The notes beneath the pieces are model-generated. The model searched no databases, was not told the DNA's origin, and saw nothing but the letters and a program-made list of their open reading frames with translations. This document shows positions 37,043-46,641 of a DNA stretch of 64,000 nucleotides, piece after piece. The stretch is from positions 186,001 through 250,000 of the forward strand of contig NZ_JAKILB010000005.1 in assembly GCF_023283895.1 (NCBI RefSeq), written 5' to 3'. The stretch comes from Shewanella pneumatophori (lineage in GTDB: Bacteria; Pseudomonadota; Gammaproteobacteria; Enterobacterales; Shewanellaceae). A program made the translations under genes and the position numbers. Position 1 is the first letter of the stretch. Each line of letters begins with the position of its first letter.

Positions 37043-38152
37043 TTAGTTAGCTGGATAGAATGAGCCAAGCACCGCTTCTCTAGATGCTCCGGTCACTGCT
37101 GGTAGGTTGCCAGGCAAACCTAAGTGATGGCGCATTGCAAGCCAAGCAAATGCAATGCCCTCAACCCATTGTGGATCCATGCCAAGCTCAGAAGTGGTCA
37201 CCACTTTATAATTTGGCAGTAGCTTGCGTAGCCTATGCATTAATTCTTTGTTGTATGCACCACCGCCACAAACATACATCTCGCCATTGTCTGATAGCTT
37301 AAGTGCATCATTGGCAATACTGTAGCAAGTCAAATCCAATAAGGTGGACTGAATATCTGCTTCATTGAGATAACCGTATTCTGACAATTGCTGCTCAGCC
37401 CAAGCTTGGTTAAATAGCTCTCGGCCAGTGCTTTTAGGTGCTGCTAGGGCAAAGTACGGGTGCGATAATAAATGTTGTAGCATTTTTTGATCTGTTGTGC
37501 CGGATTTTGCCCATTCACCATCTTTATCAAACGCTTGCCCGAGTTGATGCTGGATCCATGCATCACTTAAGCCGTTACCCGGCCCTGTATCAAAACCGGT
37601 TACAGCTTCGCTATTACCCGGTAGATAAGTGATATTGGCTATTCCGCCAATATTTAAGATGATCCGTTGATGGTTGGGGTTGGCAAAAACATGTTGATGA
37701 AACGCAGGTACCAAAGGTGCGCCTTGGCCGCCAAGGGCAACATCTTTGCGTCTAAAGTCGGCAATTACGTTGATCCCGGTTTCTACCGCTATGGTATTAG
37801 GGTCACCAATTTGCAGAGTAAAGCCCATCTCAAGGTTTGGCATATGACGCACTGTTTGGCCGTGGCTGCCAATCGCGATGACCTGAGATTTATCGACATT
37901 AGCCTTTGCAAGCAATGTATTGGTGGCTTTGCCAAATAAAATGCCCATGCTTCTATCTAAATGACCTAGGCGATTAATTTCATCGTTACCCGGTAGACAA
38001 AGCTTTTGTAGGCTTGCAAGTAATGCTTTAGGTAATGCTTCTGTATGGGATGCAACAAGTGTCGGTGTATCACCGTTAAAGCTGACTAATACGGCATCAA
38101 CACCATCCATGCTGGTGCCAGACATCAAGCCAACGTAATAACTGTTTTGCAT
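37043..38152 (-). CDS. anmK: AnmK, anhydro-N-acetylmuramic acid kinase
   Basis: AnmK (369 residues) opens and phosphorylates 1,6-anhydro-MurNAc to MurNAc-6-phosphate in cell-wall recycling. The ATP-binding start is [15 protein letters not shown], followed by [10 protein letters not shown] and [24 protein letters not shown] and CGGGAYN complete the hexokinase-like pattern. It follows an M23 peptidase gene by 70 bases on the same strand, and both handle peptidoglycan. Confidence 0.96.
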   Translation of the reverse strand: MQNSYYVGLMSGTSMDGVDAVLVSFNGDTPTLVASHTEALPKALLASLQKLCLPGNDEINRLGHLDRSMGILFGKATNTLLAKANVDKSQVIAIGSHGQTVRHMPNLEMGFTLQIGDPNTIAVETGINVIADFRRKDVALGGQGAPLVPAFHQHVFANPNHQRIILNIGGIANITYLPGNSEAVTGFDTGPGNGLSDAWIQHQLGQAFDKDGEWAKSGTTDQKMLQHLLSHPYFALAAPKSTGRELFNQAWAEQQLSEYGYLNEADIQSTLLDLTCYSIANDALKLSDNGEMYVCGGGAYNKELMHRLRKLLPNYKVVTTSELGMDPQWVEGIAFAWLAMRHHLGLPGNLPAVTGASREAVLGSFYPAN

Positions 38153-38214
38153 AGTATCAGACCTATTAAGTGAGTCTTGTCATGGATAAAAGATGAGTAA
38201 GATTAGCTAAGAGC

Positions 38215-38236
38215 TTGCAGCGCTAATGCGCTGCAA
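38215..38236. repeat. 9-bp inverted repeat at the M23 peptidase stop codon
   Basis: TTGCAGCGC and GCGCTGCAA flank TAAT. The stop of the M23 gene (38223-38225, minus strand) lies at the loop edge. No T-run follows, so termination is not assured. Confidence 0.45.
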
Positions 38237-39632
38237 TTTGTACCTGCTTGTGGTGTGCTAATTCAGCCATCATTGTCTTACTGAGCTGAGCAAACTGGGC
38301 TTTTTCTTTCTTCGCAATTGGATCAGACTTTGGCAGTTTTATGGTGCGTGGGTTTCTGTGAACACCATTTACAATGAATTCATAGTGTAAATGCGGTCCG
38401 GTTACACGGCCTGTTGAGCCTAACGTACCAATAATTTGCCCCTGTTTAACTGACTGACCGGTTTTGACGTTACGTTTAGTTAGGTGCAAATATTTGGTTG
38501 TATAGGTGTCGTTGTGCTTAATAAACACATAGTTACCGTTATATTGGTTATAGCTTGATTTAATGACTCGGCCATTACCAGCGGCTTTAATTGGCGTACC
38601 AACAGCTGCCACATAGTCTACACCTCTATGGGCTCTAACTTGGCCTGTAACAGGGTGTAAACGACGTGGGTTGAAGCTTGAGCTGACATATTTAAAGTCG
38701 ACTGGCGAGCGTAAAAAGGCTTTACGCATGCTGCGGCCATCTTCTGAATAATAAGTGCCGTCTTTGTAGCGTACAGCAGTATAACGGTCGCCTTGGTTAA
38801 TAAACTCAGCTGCGAGAATATTACCGTTTTTTAGAAACTCACCATCGGCAAACTCTTCTTCAAAGATCATTGAAAATTGATCGCCTTTACGCAAATCTAA
38901 GGCAAAATCGACATCCCAGCCAAAAATGGTGGCCAGCTGCATGATTTGATTCGGCGTAAGCCCGGCATTTACACCAGCATTCCAAAAGTTATTTTCAATG
39001 GTAGCGCTGGCAAATTTTGAACGTGCCTCAACGGTTTTCTTAACGATTGACTCTTTATAGCCATCAGCGCCGTTATCAACAATAAGCGTGGTGATTTTAT
39101 CGAGGTGATACCTTAGCTGGACGAGTTTGCCCTGTTCATTTTTGGCGATAACTAAGTTATCCCCTGGCATGATTTTAAGTAGGTTCTTCTTCGCTTTAGG
39201 TAGCTGAGTGACGTCATAAACATCTTTTGCTGTTAATCCAGCGCGCTCAAATAGTGCAGCTAACGTATCGCCGCTTTTTACCTGAAAACGTTTTTCGTTA
39301 AGCTTGGGCGCTGGTGGCTGAGCTTCAACTTTTTCTTCTGTGGCGGTAACACTCTCTTTAGCTGCGCTTGGCACGAGTGGCTGCTTGCGATTACGCTCTG
39401 CGGGTGTTGATTCACTTAATGTTGCTGATGGGGGAGTCGGCTCTCTAAAAGCTAATGGCACACTGTAACGTGTATTAACGTCATATTCGCCATTTGATGA
39501 AGGGGTTTGTTTTGATGCCTGCACATCTTCTGATGGCATAAAGATAATAATTAACGTGACAAAAACTAAACCGCATAAGAGCATTTGATGTAATTTTGGC
39601 AGTAATTTAAATAAAGTTATAACCTTTCCCAT
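38223..39632 (-). CDS. M23 peptidoglycan DD-endopeptidase (MepM-like) with OapA/LysM-like region
   Basis: From the ATG at 39632 the protein has 469 residues; a TTG at 39647 would add five. A membrane segment lies near 17-35. A LysM-like domain is seen near 115-165 (FQVKSGDTLAALFERAGL). The LytM catalytic domain near 335-430 shows HRGVDYVAAVGTPIKA, with metal ligands H and D, and GPHLHYEF with HxH. All four zinc ligands are present, so it should be active and cut cross-links in the wall, as MepM does for growth. Confidence 0.9.
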   Translation of the reverse strand: MGKVITLFKLLPKLHQMLLCGLVFVTLIIIFMPSEDVQASKQTPSSNGEYDVNTRYSVPLAFREPTPPSATLSESTPAERNRKQPLVPSAAKESVTATEEKVEAQPPAPKLNEKRFQVKSGDTLAALFERAGLTAKDVYDVTQLPKAKKNLLKIMPGDNLVIAKNEQGKLVQLRYHLDKITTLIVDNGADGYKESIVKKTVEARSKFASATIENNFWNAGVNAGLTPNQIMQLATIFGWDVDFALDLRKGDQFSMIFEEEFADGEFLKNGNILAAEFINQGDRYTAVRYKDGTYYSEDGRSMRKAFLRSPVDFKYVSSSFNPRRLHPVTGQVRAHRGVDYVAAVGTPIKAAGNGRVIKSSYNQYNGNYVFIKHNDTYTTKYLHLTKRNVKTGQSVKQGQIIGTLGSTGRVTGPHLHYEFIVNGVHRNPRTIKLPKSDPIAKKEKAQFAQLSKTMMAELAHHKQVQIAAH

Positions 39633-39759
39633 TGACCTTGATACCAAATTAACTCTTTCTTAGTGATCCCTTTAGTGTACACACTTTCATTTGTGCTTGC
39701 TAACAAGTAACATGAGTGCCCATATTTTTTTGATTAGGCTCCCAGGAGTAAGCGCCAAT

Positions 39760-40956
39760 ATGGCTGATTTAGAGCAAGCATTAGCAGAAATAAAACGTGG
39801 CACCGACGAGATATTACTCGAGGCGGACTTGCTGGAGAAGTTGAAAGAAGGTCGCCCGTTAAAAATTAAACTCGGCGCTGACCCAACCGCTCCTGATATT
39901 CACCTTGGTCATACTGTGATTTTGAACAAGATGCGTACCTTCCAAGAGCTAGGTCATGAAGTGATCTTCTTGATTGGTGACTTCACTGGTATGGTCGGTG
40001 ACCCAAGTGGTAAAAACAGCACGCGTCCACCATTGACTCGTGAACAGGTTTTAGCAAACGCTGAAACTTATAAAGAGCAAGTGTTTAAAATTTTAGACCC
40101 AGCTAAAACGCGTATCGAGTTTAACTCTACTTGGTTAGAGCCATTAGGCGCTGCTGGTATGATCCGTCTTGCATCACAGCAAACGGTTGCGCGTATGATG
40201 GAACGTGACGACTTTAAAAAGCGTTATGGTTCAGGTCAGGCAATTGCTATCCATGAATTTATGTACCCATTACTGCAAGGTTATGACTCAGTAGCACTGG
40301 AGTCTGATGTTGAGTTAGGTGGTACAGATCAGAAGTTCAACCTATTAATGGGCCGTGAATTACAAAAGTCTGCAGGCCAAAAGCCGCAAACAGTAATCAT
40401 GATGCCATTGCTTGAAGGCTTAGATGGCGTTAAGAAGATGTCTAAGTCTGCACACAACTATATTGGTGTGAGCGAGCCTGCTGGCGAAATGTTCGGTAAA
40501 ATCATGTCTATCTCGGACGTGTTGATGTGGCGTTACTTTGAGCTACTATCTTTCCGTCCATTGAGCGAAATTGAGCAGTTTAAAGCTGACGTTGAAGCGG
40601 GTGCTAACCCACGTGATGTTAAAATTGCACTAGCAAAAGAGATCATCGCACGTTTCCACGATGAAGCTGCTGCAGAAGCTGCGCATCAAGAGTTTATTAG
40701 TCGCTTCCAAAAAGGCAATATCCCTGACGATATCCAAGAGTTAGAGATTGCTGCTGGCGAAGGTATTGCGATTGCAAACTTGCTAAAAGAAGCAGGACTT
40801 GTGAGCTCGACATCTGATGCAATGCGTATGATTAAGCAAGGCGCGGCTAAGATTGATGGCGATAAGATTGAAGACACTCGTCTACAATTGACTGCGGGTA
40901 CTTCGGCAGTATTCCAAGTGGGTAAGCGTAAGTTCGCAAAAATCACTTTGGTTTAA
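39760..40956 (+). CDS. tyrS: TyrS, tyrosyl-tRNA synthetase
   Basis: TyrS (398 residues) is a class I synthetase. The HIGH-type signature reads DIHLGH and the KMSKS loop reads GVKKMSKS. An S4 RNA-binding domain occupies the last 65 residues. The start at 39760 ([18 protein letters not shown]) fits the family and is preceded by AGGAGT. The frame is open from a further ATG at 39711 and a start at 39691, but that part is not family-like. It diverges from the M23 gene. Confidence 0.95.
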   Translation: MADLEQALAEIKRGTDEILLEADLLEKLKEGRPLKIKLGADPTAPDIHLGHTVILNKMRTFQELGHEVIFLIGDFTGMVGDPSGKNSTRPPLTREQVLANAETYKEQVFKILDPAKTRIEFNSTWLEPLGAAGMIRLASQQTVARMMERDDFKKRYGSGQAIAIHEFMYPLLQGYDSVALESDVELGGTDQKFNLLMGRELQKSAGQKPQTVIMMPLLEGLDGVKKMSKSAHNYIGVSEPAGEMFGKIMSISDVLMWRYFELLSFRPLSEIEQFKADVEAGANPRDVKIALAKEIIARFHDEAAAEAAHQEFISRFQKGNIPDDIQELEIAAGEGIAIANLLKEAGLVSSTSDAMRMIKQGAAKIDGDKIEDTRLQLTAGTSAVFQVGKRKFAKITLV

Positions 40957-40965
40957 TTTACCTAG

Positions 40966-40991
40966 AAGCTAGCAATAACCTGCTAGCTTTG
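40966..40991 (+). terminator. First hairpin after tyrS
   Basis: AAGCTAGCA and TGCTAGCTT form a 9-bp stem, followed only by TTGCC. It is weak alone; a second, stronger hairpin follows at 41029-41061. Confidence 0.45.
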
Positions 40992-41012
40992 CCATTGACT
41001 ACAACATGCTTG

Positions 41013-41423
41013 TTAGTGGCTAATTGAACAACGGTCAGTACTAAAATGCTGGCCGTTTTTGCATTTCCAAGTCAACCTAGCCCCATCTAACTTCCAGTTA
41101 TTTTGTTGCTTTTGCAGCGAAAGTATTAATAGCATCTTTGGATGTTCTGCATCAGCAGCACTTACATTATAAGTCAGCACCTTACCTTGAAATTGTTTTA
41201 TTTTGGCGACTTTAAAGTTAGCGCCAGCATAATGGGCTGAAATCGTTTCTGGTTGTTTGCTCCAGCCTCTGTGCTGCAGCTGCGCTTGTTTCAGTTGTTG
41301 ATTAAAGGTATTGATGGGCTGATCAGCAAAAGACACCACGATAGGCTGCTCAATTGCAAATACTGAGTTACAAACTAGTGGGGATAACAGCAAAATGGTG
41401 CGGATAACATTGAGCACTCTCAT
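41013..41423 (-). CDS. Uncharacterised small exported protein
   Basis: This 136-residue precursor has a signal peptide ending near VFA (about 23). The mature part of about 113 residues is basic and has two cysteines near the C-terminus (WKCKNGQHFSTDRC) that could form a disulfide bond. I recognise no family, though the ending resembles the disulfide loop of some pilin-like proteins. Its 3' end overlaps a hairpin that probably ends tyrS. Confidence 0.7.
   Translation of the reverse strand: MRVLNVIRTILLLSPLVCNSVFAIEQPIVVSFADQPINTFNQQLKQAQLQHRGWSKQPETISAHYAGANFKVAKIKQFQGKVLTYNVSAADAEHPKMLLILSLQKQQNNWKLDGARLTWKCKNGQHFSTDRCSISH
41029..41061 (+). terminator. Second tyrS terminator, inside the convergent coding sequence
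   Basis: CAACGGTCAG and CTGGCCGTTTTTGC form a stem of about 9 bp with one G-T pair and end in TTTTT on the plus strand. It overlaps the last codons of the convergent small exported protein gene. Confidence 0.6.
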
Positions 41424-41544
41424 AACAACCTACAGCTTACAAAGTTCCTACTACTTTGACAGATGAATACTAAAAAGTTTCCTGCGCTGAGGTTGAAATG
41501 TGATCTATTGCTAATTGCTATTCACGTTTTACGACATGGATTGG

Positions 41545-42024
41545 CTATTGTACTGCTAGCTGATCGGCCATGGTTTGGTAGTCCATCAAGTCTTGATGTT
41601 CTTTGATACGCTCATGGGTCATATCTAACTTAAGTGTTGTCACACCCGGGATCGCGATATCAATAATGCGTCCAGGCTTGCCAAACAGTTCACCTGGACC
41701 TTTGTAACGATAATTTCCGATTAGCACGACTAGAGAGCCTGAGTTAAACATGTGCTCAATATTAAAGTTGTATTCCAGCACACCGCGGTGAGCACGCTTT
41801 AAAAACTGTAGGATATGGCGTTTGCCAATGTATTTACGTCCAGCTGTTCTATCGTTAAAAATACTTTCACGATTATAAAAGTGGCTCAAGCCTGAGTAAT
41901 CTTGATGAGTGAGCGCTTGAATATATTTTATCGCAAGTTGCTGCTCTTTTGGCATATCGCCAATGTTAGCAAAAGCCGGAAAGCTGAAAAGCAAAAACAG
42001 TAAACTAAAAAGTCCTAATCTCAT
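41545..42024 (-). CDS. Exported NTF2/SnoaL-like protein
   Basis: The 159-residue precursor has a signal peptide ending FAFA-like at about 19 (FPAFANIG). The remainder has the layout of a small NTF2-like cone: a helical start (AIKYIQALTHQDYSGLSHFY), then YIGKRHILQFLK and beta strands with VLIGNYRYKGPG. Such domains can be binding modules or enzymes; none can be named. It is the last gene of a three-gene unit, starting at the stop of the YicG-like gene. Confidence 0.7.
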   Translation of the reverse strand: MRLGLFSLLFLLFSFPAFANIGDMPKEQQLAIKYIQALTHQDYSGLSHFYNRESIFNDRTAGRKYIGKRHILQFLKRAHRGVLEYNFNIEHMFNSGSLVVLIGNYRYKGPGELFGKPGRIIDIAIPGVTTLKLDMTHERIKEHQDLMDYQTMADQLAVQ

Positions 42025-42647
42025 TATCGCGGTGTCTTTAAATCAAAAGCTGGTAGGGAAAGGTGCCAACGAATTGCAGCTAATCTAATCACGAGAGCGG
42101 TAGTCATTGCAAATAATAAGGCAAACATATCGGCAGCGCCCCAATAGAGGCTAATGGTGTAGGATATTCCACCGACAATGGATGCGGTTGCATAGATCTC
42201 GGTTCGAAGCACCATAGGTACTTGCTGGCAAAGCAGATCTCGAATAATACCACCACCAACGCCGGTAATTAATCCCATCACTACCGCAGTCATACCATCT
42301 AAACCGACGCTTAAAGCTTTTTCTGCACCAATAACGGTAAAAAGTGCCAAACCTAAGGCATCGGCAACAGGCAGAATATAACGTGGTACACGCTTAGGTT
42401 TACGCACAAAAATAAAGGTGACTATAACGGTGGCCAAAATTACCGTTATATAGTTGGGATCTTGGATCCAAAAAACCGGTGTTGTACCGAGCAACGCATC
42501 GCGAATACTGCCGCCGCCAATTGCGGTAACTGAAGCCAGTACCAATACGCCAAATGGATCCATTTTATGACGACCAGCGGCAAGCGCCCCCGAAAGAGCG
42601 AATACGGCGGTACCACATAAGTCAAAAAAATAGATCCAGTCGATCAT
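42024..42647 (-). CDS. YicG/UPF0126-type trimeric intracellular cation channel-like membrane protein
   Basis: This 207-residue membrane protein shows two repeats of the UPF0126 motif: [38 protein letters not shown] and, later, [16 protein letters not shown]. The family is structurally like the TRIC channels, which conduct K+ or Na+. About seven hydrophobic segments are visible. Its start overlaps the upstream stop as ATGA and its stop overlaps the next gene by one base, so all three are co-translated. Confidence 0.87.
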   Translation of the reverse strand: MIDWIYFFDLCGTAVFALSGALAAGRHKMDPFGVLVLASVTAIGGGSIRDALLGTTPVFWIQDPNYITVILATVIVTFIFVRKPKRVPRYILPVADALGLALFTVIGAEKALSVGLDGMTAVVMGLITGVGGGIIRDLLCQQVPMVLRTEIYATASIVGGISYTISLYWGAADMFALLFAMTTALVIRLAAIRWHLSLPAFDLKTPR

Positions 42648-43033
42648 TTATCCATCTCTTCAAGATGGATGTTTAGTGCATCAACTGAAATACGAATTTC
42701 GATAACAGAAAGCAGTAGTGAATAAAGTAGTAGCAGTAAGCTACAACCAAAAATAAACGAACCAGTTTTATTAAAACCAATATAGATAAAAATCATACAT
42801 AGCACACATAAAGCAAAGCTTAATACGCCAGATTCTTGCATGCGCCGAATGATACTGATGCGTTGGCGAAGATTTTTTAATTGGTCAGTATGGATTGGTT
42901 TGCCGTCAGCGCTGAGATTGCGAATGAGCGCTGCTAACGAAAAGAAACGGTTGGTATAGGCTAATAGCAACAATGAAATTGCTGGGAAGAGTAACGCAGG
43001 TGTTGTTAGCGAAACATGAATATTATCGAACAA
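42644..43033 (-). CDS. DUF2721-family membrane protein
   Basis: The 129-residue protein has an N-terminal membrane segment near 10-30, a basic cytosolic stretch ([19 protein letters not shown]) and two more segments near 72-112. This is the layout of DUF2721, which has no known function. The start is a TTG; no in-frame ATG exists nearby. It is the first gene in the three-gene unit and overlaps the YicG-like gene by four bases. Confidence 0.78.
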   Translation of the reverse strand: MFDNIHVSLTTPALLFPAISLLLLAYTNRFFSLAALIRNLSADGKPIHTDQLKNLRQRISIIRRMQESGVLSFALCVLCMIFIYIGFNKTGSFIFGCSLLLLLYSLLLSVIEIRISVDALNIHLEEMDK

Positions 43034-43334
43034 AGGAATCAGCCTTAAAACGAGATAACATAGTGTGTAAGGAATGATACCAATGCCAACAATTTATACA
43101 AGATGGTGACATTCTACTGAGCAAATAAGCGCCGAGAATTAAGCAAACTTAACTAATATTCACAATAATGATAAGCAAAACTTTGGATTAACCGATATTG
43201 CTCACAGTACGGGTCCACTTTTAACCAGGGTAGTTTTTAACTTGGCTCTAGTTTAAAGCGATTGGTTTAAAGGAATTAGCTTTAAATGGAATTAGACATG
43301 AAGCGAATAGGCGTAGCGCTACTCGTTTTGAACG
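43034..43334. other. Intergenic region between CbiB-like gene and DUF2721 operon
   Basis: These 301 bases hold the promoter of the DUF2721 operon. A 32-codon frame on plus (43286-43384) runs into the CbiB-like gene antisense and begins like a signal peptide (MKRIGVALLVLNVSLA from 43298); I do not call it. No RNA gene is visible. Confidence 0.35.
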
Positions 43335-44315
43335 TTAGCCTTGCAGAATGCGCAGCGCAGCCCAAATTCCTGGTAAAACGATAATTGCGAGCGCCCATAA
43401 GCTAAAAGCAATTGAATTAAGCTTTACTGCACTTTTAACATCATCTTCGTTAGGGTGACGACCGTAGCAAACCTTAGGCATATCGACTCTAACATTGTTA
43501 AATTTAACCGGTCCACCCAGTTCAATGTTAAGCGCACAAGCTACCACTGCAGATGTTTGGTACTCATTCATCGGCACACCGTTAACCTTGGGGTTAAATA
43601 AGGTAGCCAAGCTTTGCGGACCACCTTGAATGGCTAGGCTGAGTGTCCACAGTTTTGCAGGAATAAAGTGAATCAGGGTACTTAAGGCGTAAACCGGCAT
43701 GCCAAAGTAACGGTACTGCGGATTATAGATTGGCCAGCAAAACTCAAGTTGTTTTAGCATCCTCGCCACAATGAGCAAAGGCACACCGCCAACGGTGTAA
43801 AACAAAATTGCAGAAACAGTGCCGTAAATTGAGGTAGTTGATAGTCGTTCAATAGTCGCTTTACATAAGCCAACGTTTGAGAGCGATTGGGTACTGCGAT
43901 TAAGCCAAGGCTCTAATAAACTGCGAGCGCGCACTTTGTTATCACGTTTAATTGATATAACCACTTCATTGGCAATATAGCGAAAGTGATCATCTTGCAG
44001 GCAAAGGTAAATCGTGACAGCTTCAAAAAACCACGGAAACTCTGCAAGTTCGATAAAAAAGCTAATCACAGCCCAAAAAGGAACAATTAACAGCAACATA
44101 GCCAATGTGCCAGCAATTAACTGCTGTGAATTAGCGCGGCCAGTGTGATTGACTTTTAAGCTGAGGTTTTTGGCCACTTGAGATAGCCACTCAAGTGGTT
44201 GCAGACTGCGTGGCAATGGCGCAATACGTGCCAGTAAAATAGACACTAAAAGCACTAAGGCTCCAGTGTAAAGCTGACTATCTTGAGAGAAGATTTTAGT
44301 AAACTCTGGAACCAT
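43335..44315 (-). CDS. Divergent CbiB/CobD-family membrane protein
   Basis: The 326-residue protein has hydrophobic segments near 18-30, 70-95, 155-180 and 305-322. The VNGVPMNEYQTSAVVACAL stretch and HFIPAKLW resemble CbiB, which attaches aminopropanol to cobyric acid. The usual CbiB phrase ending in ENTSDG is not present: the matching part reads ERLSTTSIYGTVSAILFY. So function in cobalamin synthesis is doubtful. It lies 53 bases after mtnN. S. oneidensis has, as I recall, a gene of this type at the same place. Confidence 0.68.
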   Translation of the reverse strand: MVPEFTKIFSQDSQLYTGALVLLVSILLARIAPLPRSLQPLEWLSQVAKNLSLKVNHTGRANSQQLIAGTLAMLLLIVPFWAVISFFIELAEFPWFFEAVTIYLCLQDDHFRYIANEVVISIKRDNKVRARSLLEPWLNRSTQSLSNVGLCKATIERLSTTSIYGTVSAILFYTVGGVPLLIVARMLKQLEFCWPIYNPQYRYFGMPVYALSTLIHFIPAKLWTLSLAIQGGPQSLATLFNPKVNGVPMNEYQTSAVVACALNIELGGPVKFNNVRVDMPKVCYGRHPNEDDVKSAVKLNSIAFSLWALAIIVLPGIWAALRILQG

Positions 44316-44368
44316 ATTGCCGCGCTATCCTTGTACTATCTACTTTTTAACGACTAAAGCAGTATTGC

Positions 44369-45061
44369 TTAAAGCTGTTCAAGTAGAGCGATAACCATCA
44401 ATGCTGAGTGGTGACCCGCTTTAACAATGTACTCGTCGAAATCAACTGGTGAGTCGTTGTTAGCATTGTCAGACAGTGAACGGATAACCACAAACGGTAC
44501 GTTAAACTGGTGACATACTTGTGCAATAGCAGCCCCTTCCATTTCACATGCTGCCATAGTTGGGAAGTTTTCAAGCATGGTCTTAGTGCGTACAGGATCG
44601 CAAATAAAGCTATCGCCAGTACAGATAAGGCCTTCAATGGTTTTTACTTCACCAAGGCTCGCTACAGCTTTTTGTGCTGCAGCAACTAATTTGGCATCAG
44701 GAATAAACGCTGCTGGCTGCTGCGCCATTTGGCCAATTTCATAACCAAAAGCTGTCACGTCAACATCGTGGTGGCGTACTTCAGATGAAATAACGATATC
44801 GCCAATAGCTAGGTCGTTAACAAACCCGCCTGCAGAGCCTGTGTTAATGATGGCATCTGGAGCATACTTTTCGATAAGCAGTGTCGTTGCGATACTTGCA
44901 GTAACTTTACCGATACCAGAGCGAGTAACAATAACGTCTTTACCTGCTAATTGACCAGCAACAAACTCGATACCAGCGATGGTAGTAGAGCTTGGGTTTG
45001 TCATTGACGCAACTAAATGCGCAACTTCTGGCTCCATAGCGCCAATAATACCGATTTTCAT
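44369..45061 (-). CDS. mtnN: MtnN (Pfs), 5'-methylthioadenosine/S-adenosylhomocysteine nucleosidase
   Basis: MtnN (230 residues) splits adenine from methylthioadenosine and S-adenosylhomocysteine, recycling methionine and feeding autoinducer-2 synthesis. The N-terminal [11 protein letters not shown] holds the catalytic glutamate, [10 protein letters not shown] the substrate glutamate and RSLSDNAN the catalytic aspartate. GSAGGF is the expected ribose loop. Length is normal. The CbiB-like gene follows. Confidence 0.96.
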   Translation of the reverse strand: MKIGIIGAMEPEVAHLVASMTNPSSTTIAGIEFVAGQLAGKDVIVTRSGIGKVTASIATTLLIEKYAPDAIINTGSAGGFVNDLAIGDIVISSEVRHHDVDVTAFGYEIGQMAQQPAAFIPDAKLVAAAQKAVASLGEVKTIEGLICTGDSFICDPVRTKTMLENFPTMAACEMEGAAIAQVCHQFNVPFVVIRSLSDNANNDSPVDFDEYIVKAGHHSALMVIALLEQL

Positions 45062-45369
45062 GAAATGACCTTTTTAACAACCTAAATGAATATGGGCGCT
45101 AATATACCACGGCGTTTAGCGTTAGTGAAAAAGGCTTATAGATAAGATGAGAAGTTGGGCATTTGTATCCTATTCTAAAGAAATTAAACACGGTGAATAT
45201 TAAGGGCGTTATACCAATGCCGTTTATTGAGCGAACGCAAAAAACTGTTACTCGGTCCATACTGCAAGTTTACCGATAAGGCTTAGCTTTTTGTAACGAG
45301 TTTGCTTGGGGAGCTGTTATTCTCAACACTTAGTCTTTTCGATACATAGCTTTTAATAAAGAGTCATCA
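45062..45369. other. Divergent intergenic region mtnN / VOC gene
   Basis: These 308 bases carry the promoters of two divergent genes. No coding frame, RNA or palindrome stands out. Confidence 0.35.
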
Positions 45370-45771
45370 ATGCAAAATCAAATCAAACAGAAAATTGGTA
45401 GTATTGCTTTAGTTGTTGAAAATTATGACGATGCAATCGCTTTTTATACTCAAAAATTACGCTTTGAACTAATTGAAGATACCGATTTAGGTGATGGTAA
45501 GCGTTGGGTACTGATCTCTCCACCTAATGGCAATGGCACAAACTTACTGTTGGCGCAGGCAAGTAGTGCAGAACAAACACTTGCTGTAGGCAATCAAACC
45601 GGTGGCAGGGTGTTTTTATTTTTACACACCAATGACTTTTGGCGCGACTATGAGGATATGCAGTTGCGAGGTGTTGAGTTTGCTGAAAAGCCAAGAGTAG
45701 AGGAGTACGGTACAGTTGCAGTCTTTAGCGATCTCTATGGTACTAAATGGGATTTACTGCAGTTAAACTAA
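45370..45771 (+). CDS. VOC-family (glyoxalase/bleomycin-resistance fold) protein
   Basis: This 133-residue protein starts KIGSIALVVENYDDAIAFYTQKL, the classic first beta-alpha-beta module of the vicinal oxygen chelate fold. The second module runs from GGRVFLFLHTNDFWRDYEDM to VFSDLYGTKWDLLQL. Metal ligands of true glyoxalase I are not obvious (first position is a serine or alanine), so it may bind rather than transform its ligand. A GNAT gene follows after 34 bases. Confidence 0.78.
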   Translation: MQNQIKQKIGSIALVVENYDDAIAFYTQKLRFELIEDTDLGDGKRWVLISPPNGNGTNLLLAQASSAEQTLAVGNQTGGRVFLFLHTNDFWRDYEDMQLRGVEFAEKPRVEEYGTVAVFSDLYGTKWDLLQLN

Positions 45772-45805
45772 TGCTAAATTAAGGATGATTTTAATAAGGA
45801 AAGAT

Positions 45806-46291
45806 ATGCAGATTAAATTGGGTGAGCTTGAGCATCCACAGGTATTGTCATTACTTGCTGAGCACCATCAAGACATGGCACAACATTCACCACCAGAAAG
45901 CGTACATGCACTAGATGTCTCTGGTCTTGCGGCCGAGGGCGTCACTTTTTGGAGCTTGTGGATTGAAGAACTGCATCAAGAAAATGCGCAAGCTATGCAA
46001 CTTGCTGGGTGTGGAGCATTAAAGCAGCTCGATTTGACTCATGGTGAAATAAAATCGATGCGCACCGCTAGCCTCTATTTGCGTCAAGGCGTGGCACAAG
46101 CATTGTTAGCTCATATTATTGCCGAGGCGAAGCAACGCGGTTACACAAAGCTAAGTTTAGAAACTGGCTCGATGGCTGCATTTTTACCTGCTAAAAAACT
46201 ATATCAGCGATTTGGTTTTAAGGAGTGTGCTCCTTTTGCTGATTATCAACTTGATCCTTACAGTGCCTTTATGACGTTAGATTTATTCTAG
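45806..46291 (+). CDS. GNAT-family N-acetyltransferase
   Basis: From the ATG at 45806 (AAGGA six bases before) it has 161 residues; an ATG at 45785 has no placed binding site. The acetyl-CoA region is seen at GEIKSMRTASLYLRQGVAQAL, with the RxxG/A loop, then LSLETGSMAAFLPAKKLYQRFGF. The closest style is YsnE/PA4866-like small GNATs. The substrate cannot be named. It lies just upstream of the nickel SOD cluster, separated by a hairpin and a Fur box. Confidence 0.82.
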   Translation: MQIKLGELEHPQVLSLLAEHHQDMAQHSPPESVHALDVSGLAAEGVTFWSLWIEELHQENAQAMQLAGCGALKQLDLTHGEIKSMRTASLYLRQGVAQALLAHIIAEAKQRGYTKLSLETGSMAAFLPAKKLYQRFGFKECAPFADYQLDPYSAFMTLDLF

Positions 46292-46300
46292 TTTATTAGG

Positions 46301-46325
46301 AGTTATCAATCACTTATTGATAACT
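46301..46325. repeat. 10-bp perfect inverted repeat after the GNAT gene
   Basis: AGTTATCAAT and ATTGATAACT flank CACTT. It follows the GNAT stop by nine bases. It lacks a T-run, so it is either a weak terminator or a protein site. Confidence 0.45.
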
Positions 46326-46451
46326 GCTAAGCCGGTATTTTGATCGTCAGCCTTTGCGCTAATTTCCTGCCTACTTCAAGCCTCCTCTTCTTTACATACG
46401 TAAATTTTTACTTTGCTGTTTGAGCAAAATTATTACCCGTGATAACTTGAT

Positions 46452-46466
46452 TGAGAATTATTCTCA
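46452..46466 (+). promoter_or_regulatory. Fur-type box upstream of the nickel SOD cluster
   Basis: TGAGAATTATTCTCA is a perfect 7-1-7 palindrome inside ATTGAGAATTATTCTCATTT, a classic Fur-binding form. A TTGAGC near 46427 and GATAAC at 46441-46446 could be the -35 and -10. It lies 175 bases before the first ATG of the cluster. Confidence 0.78.
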
Positions 46467-46641
46467 TTTAGGTTTTGTTCGTATTGATATGAGCTTTTGA
46501 ATAGGCATTGTTAATAGCATTGAGCTGTCGCGATTACGCTAGTCGTTATCTTGGCTCAATTAAACATATTGCTCCTTATGATTTAACTGGCGCTATTACC
46601 ATGTCTTTTAACTCGCACTCTTAATTTAATTTGGTGATGAA

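Larger units (their letters stand above)
46292..46641. other. Leader region of the nickel SOD cluster
   Basis: These 350 bases contain a 10-bp inverted repeat (46301-46325), the Fur-type palindrome (46452-46466) and a long leader before the first gene. I see no frame longer than a few codons after the box. Confidence 0.4.
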
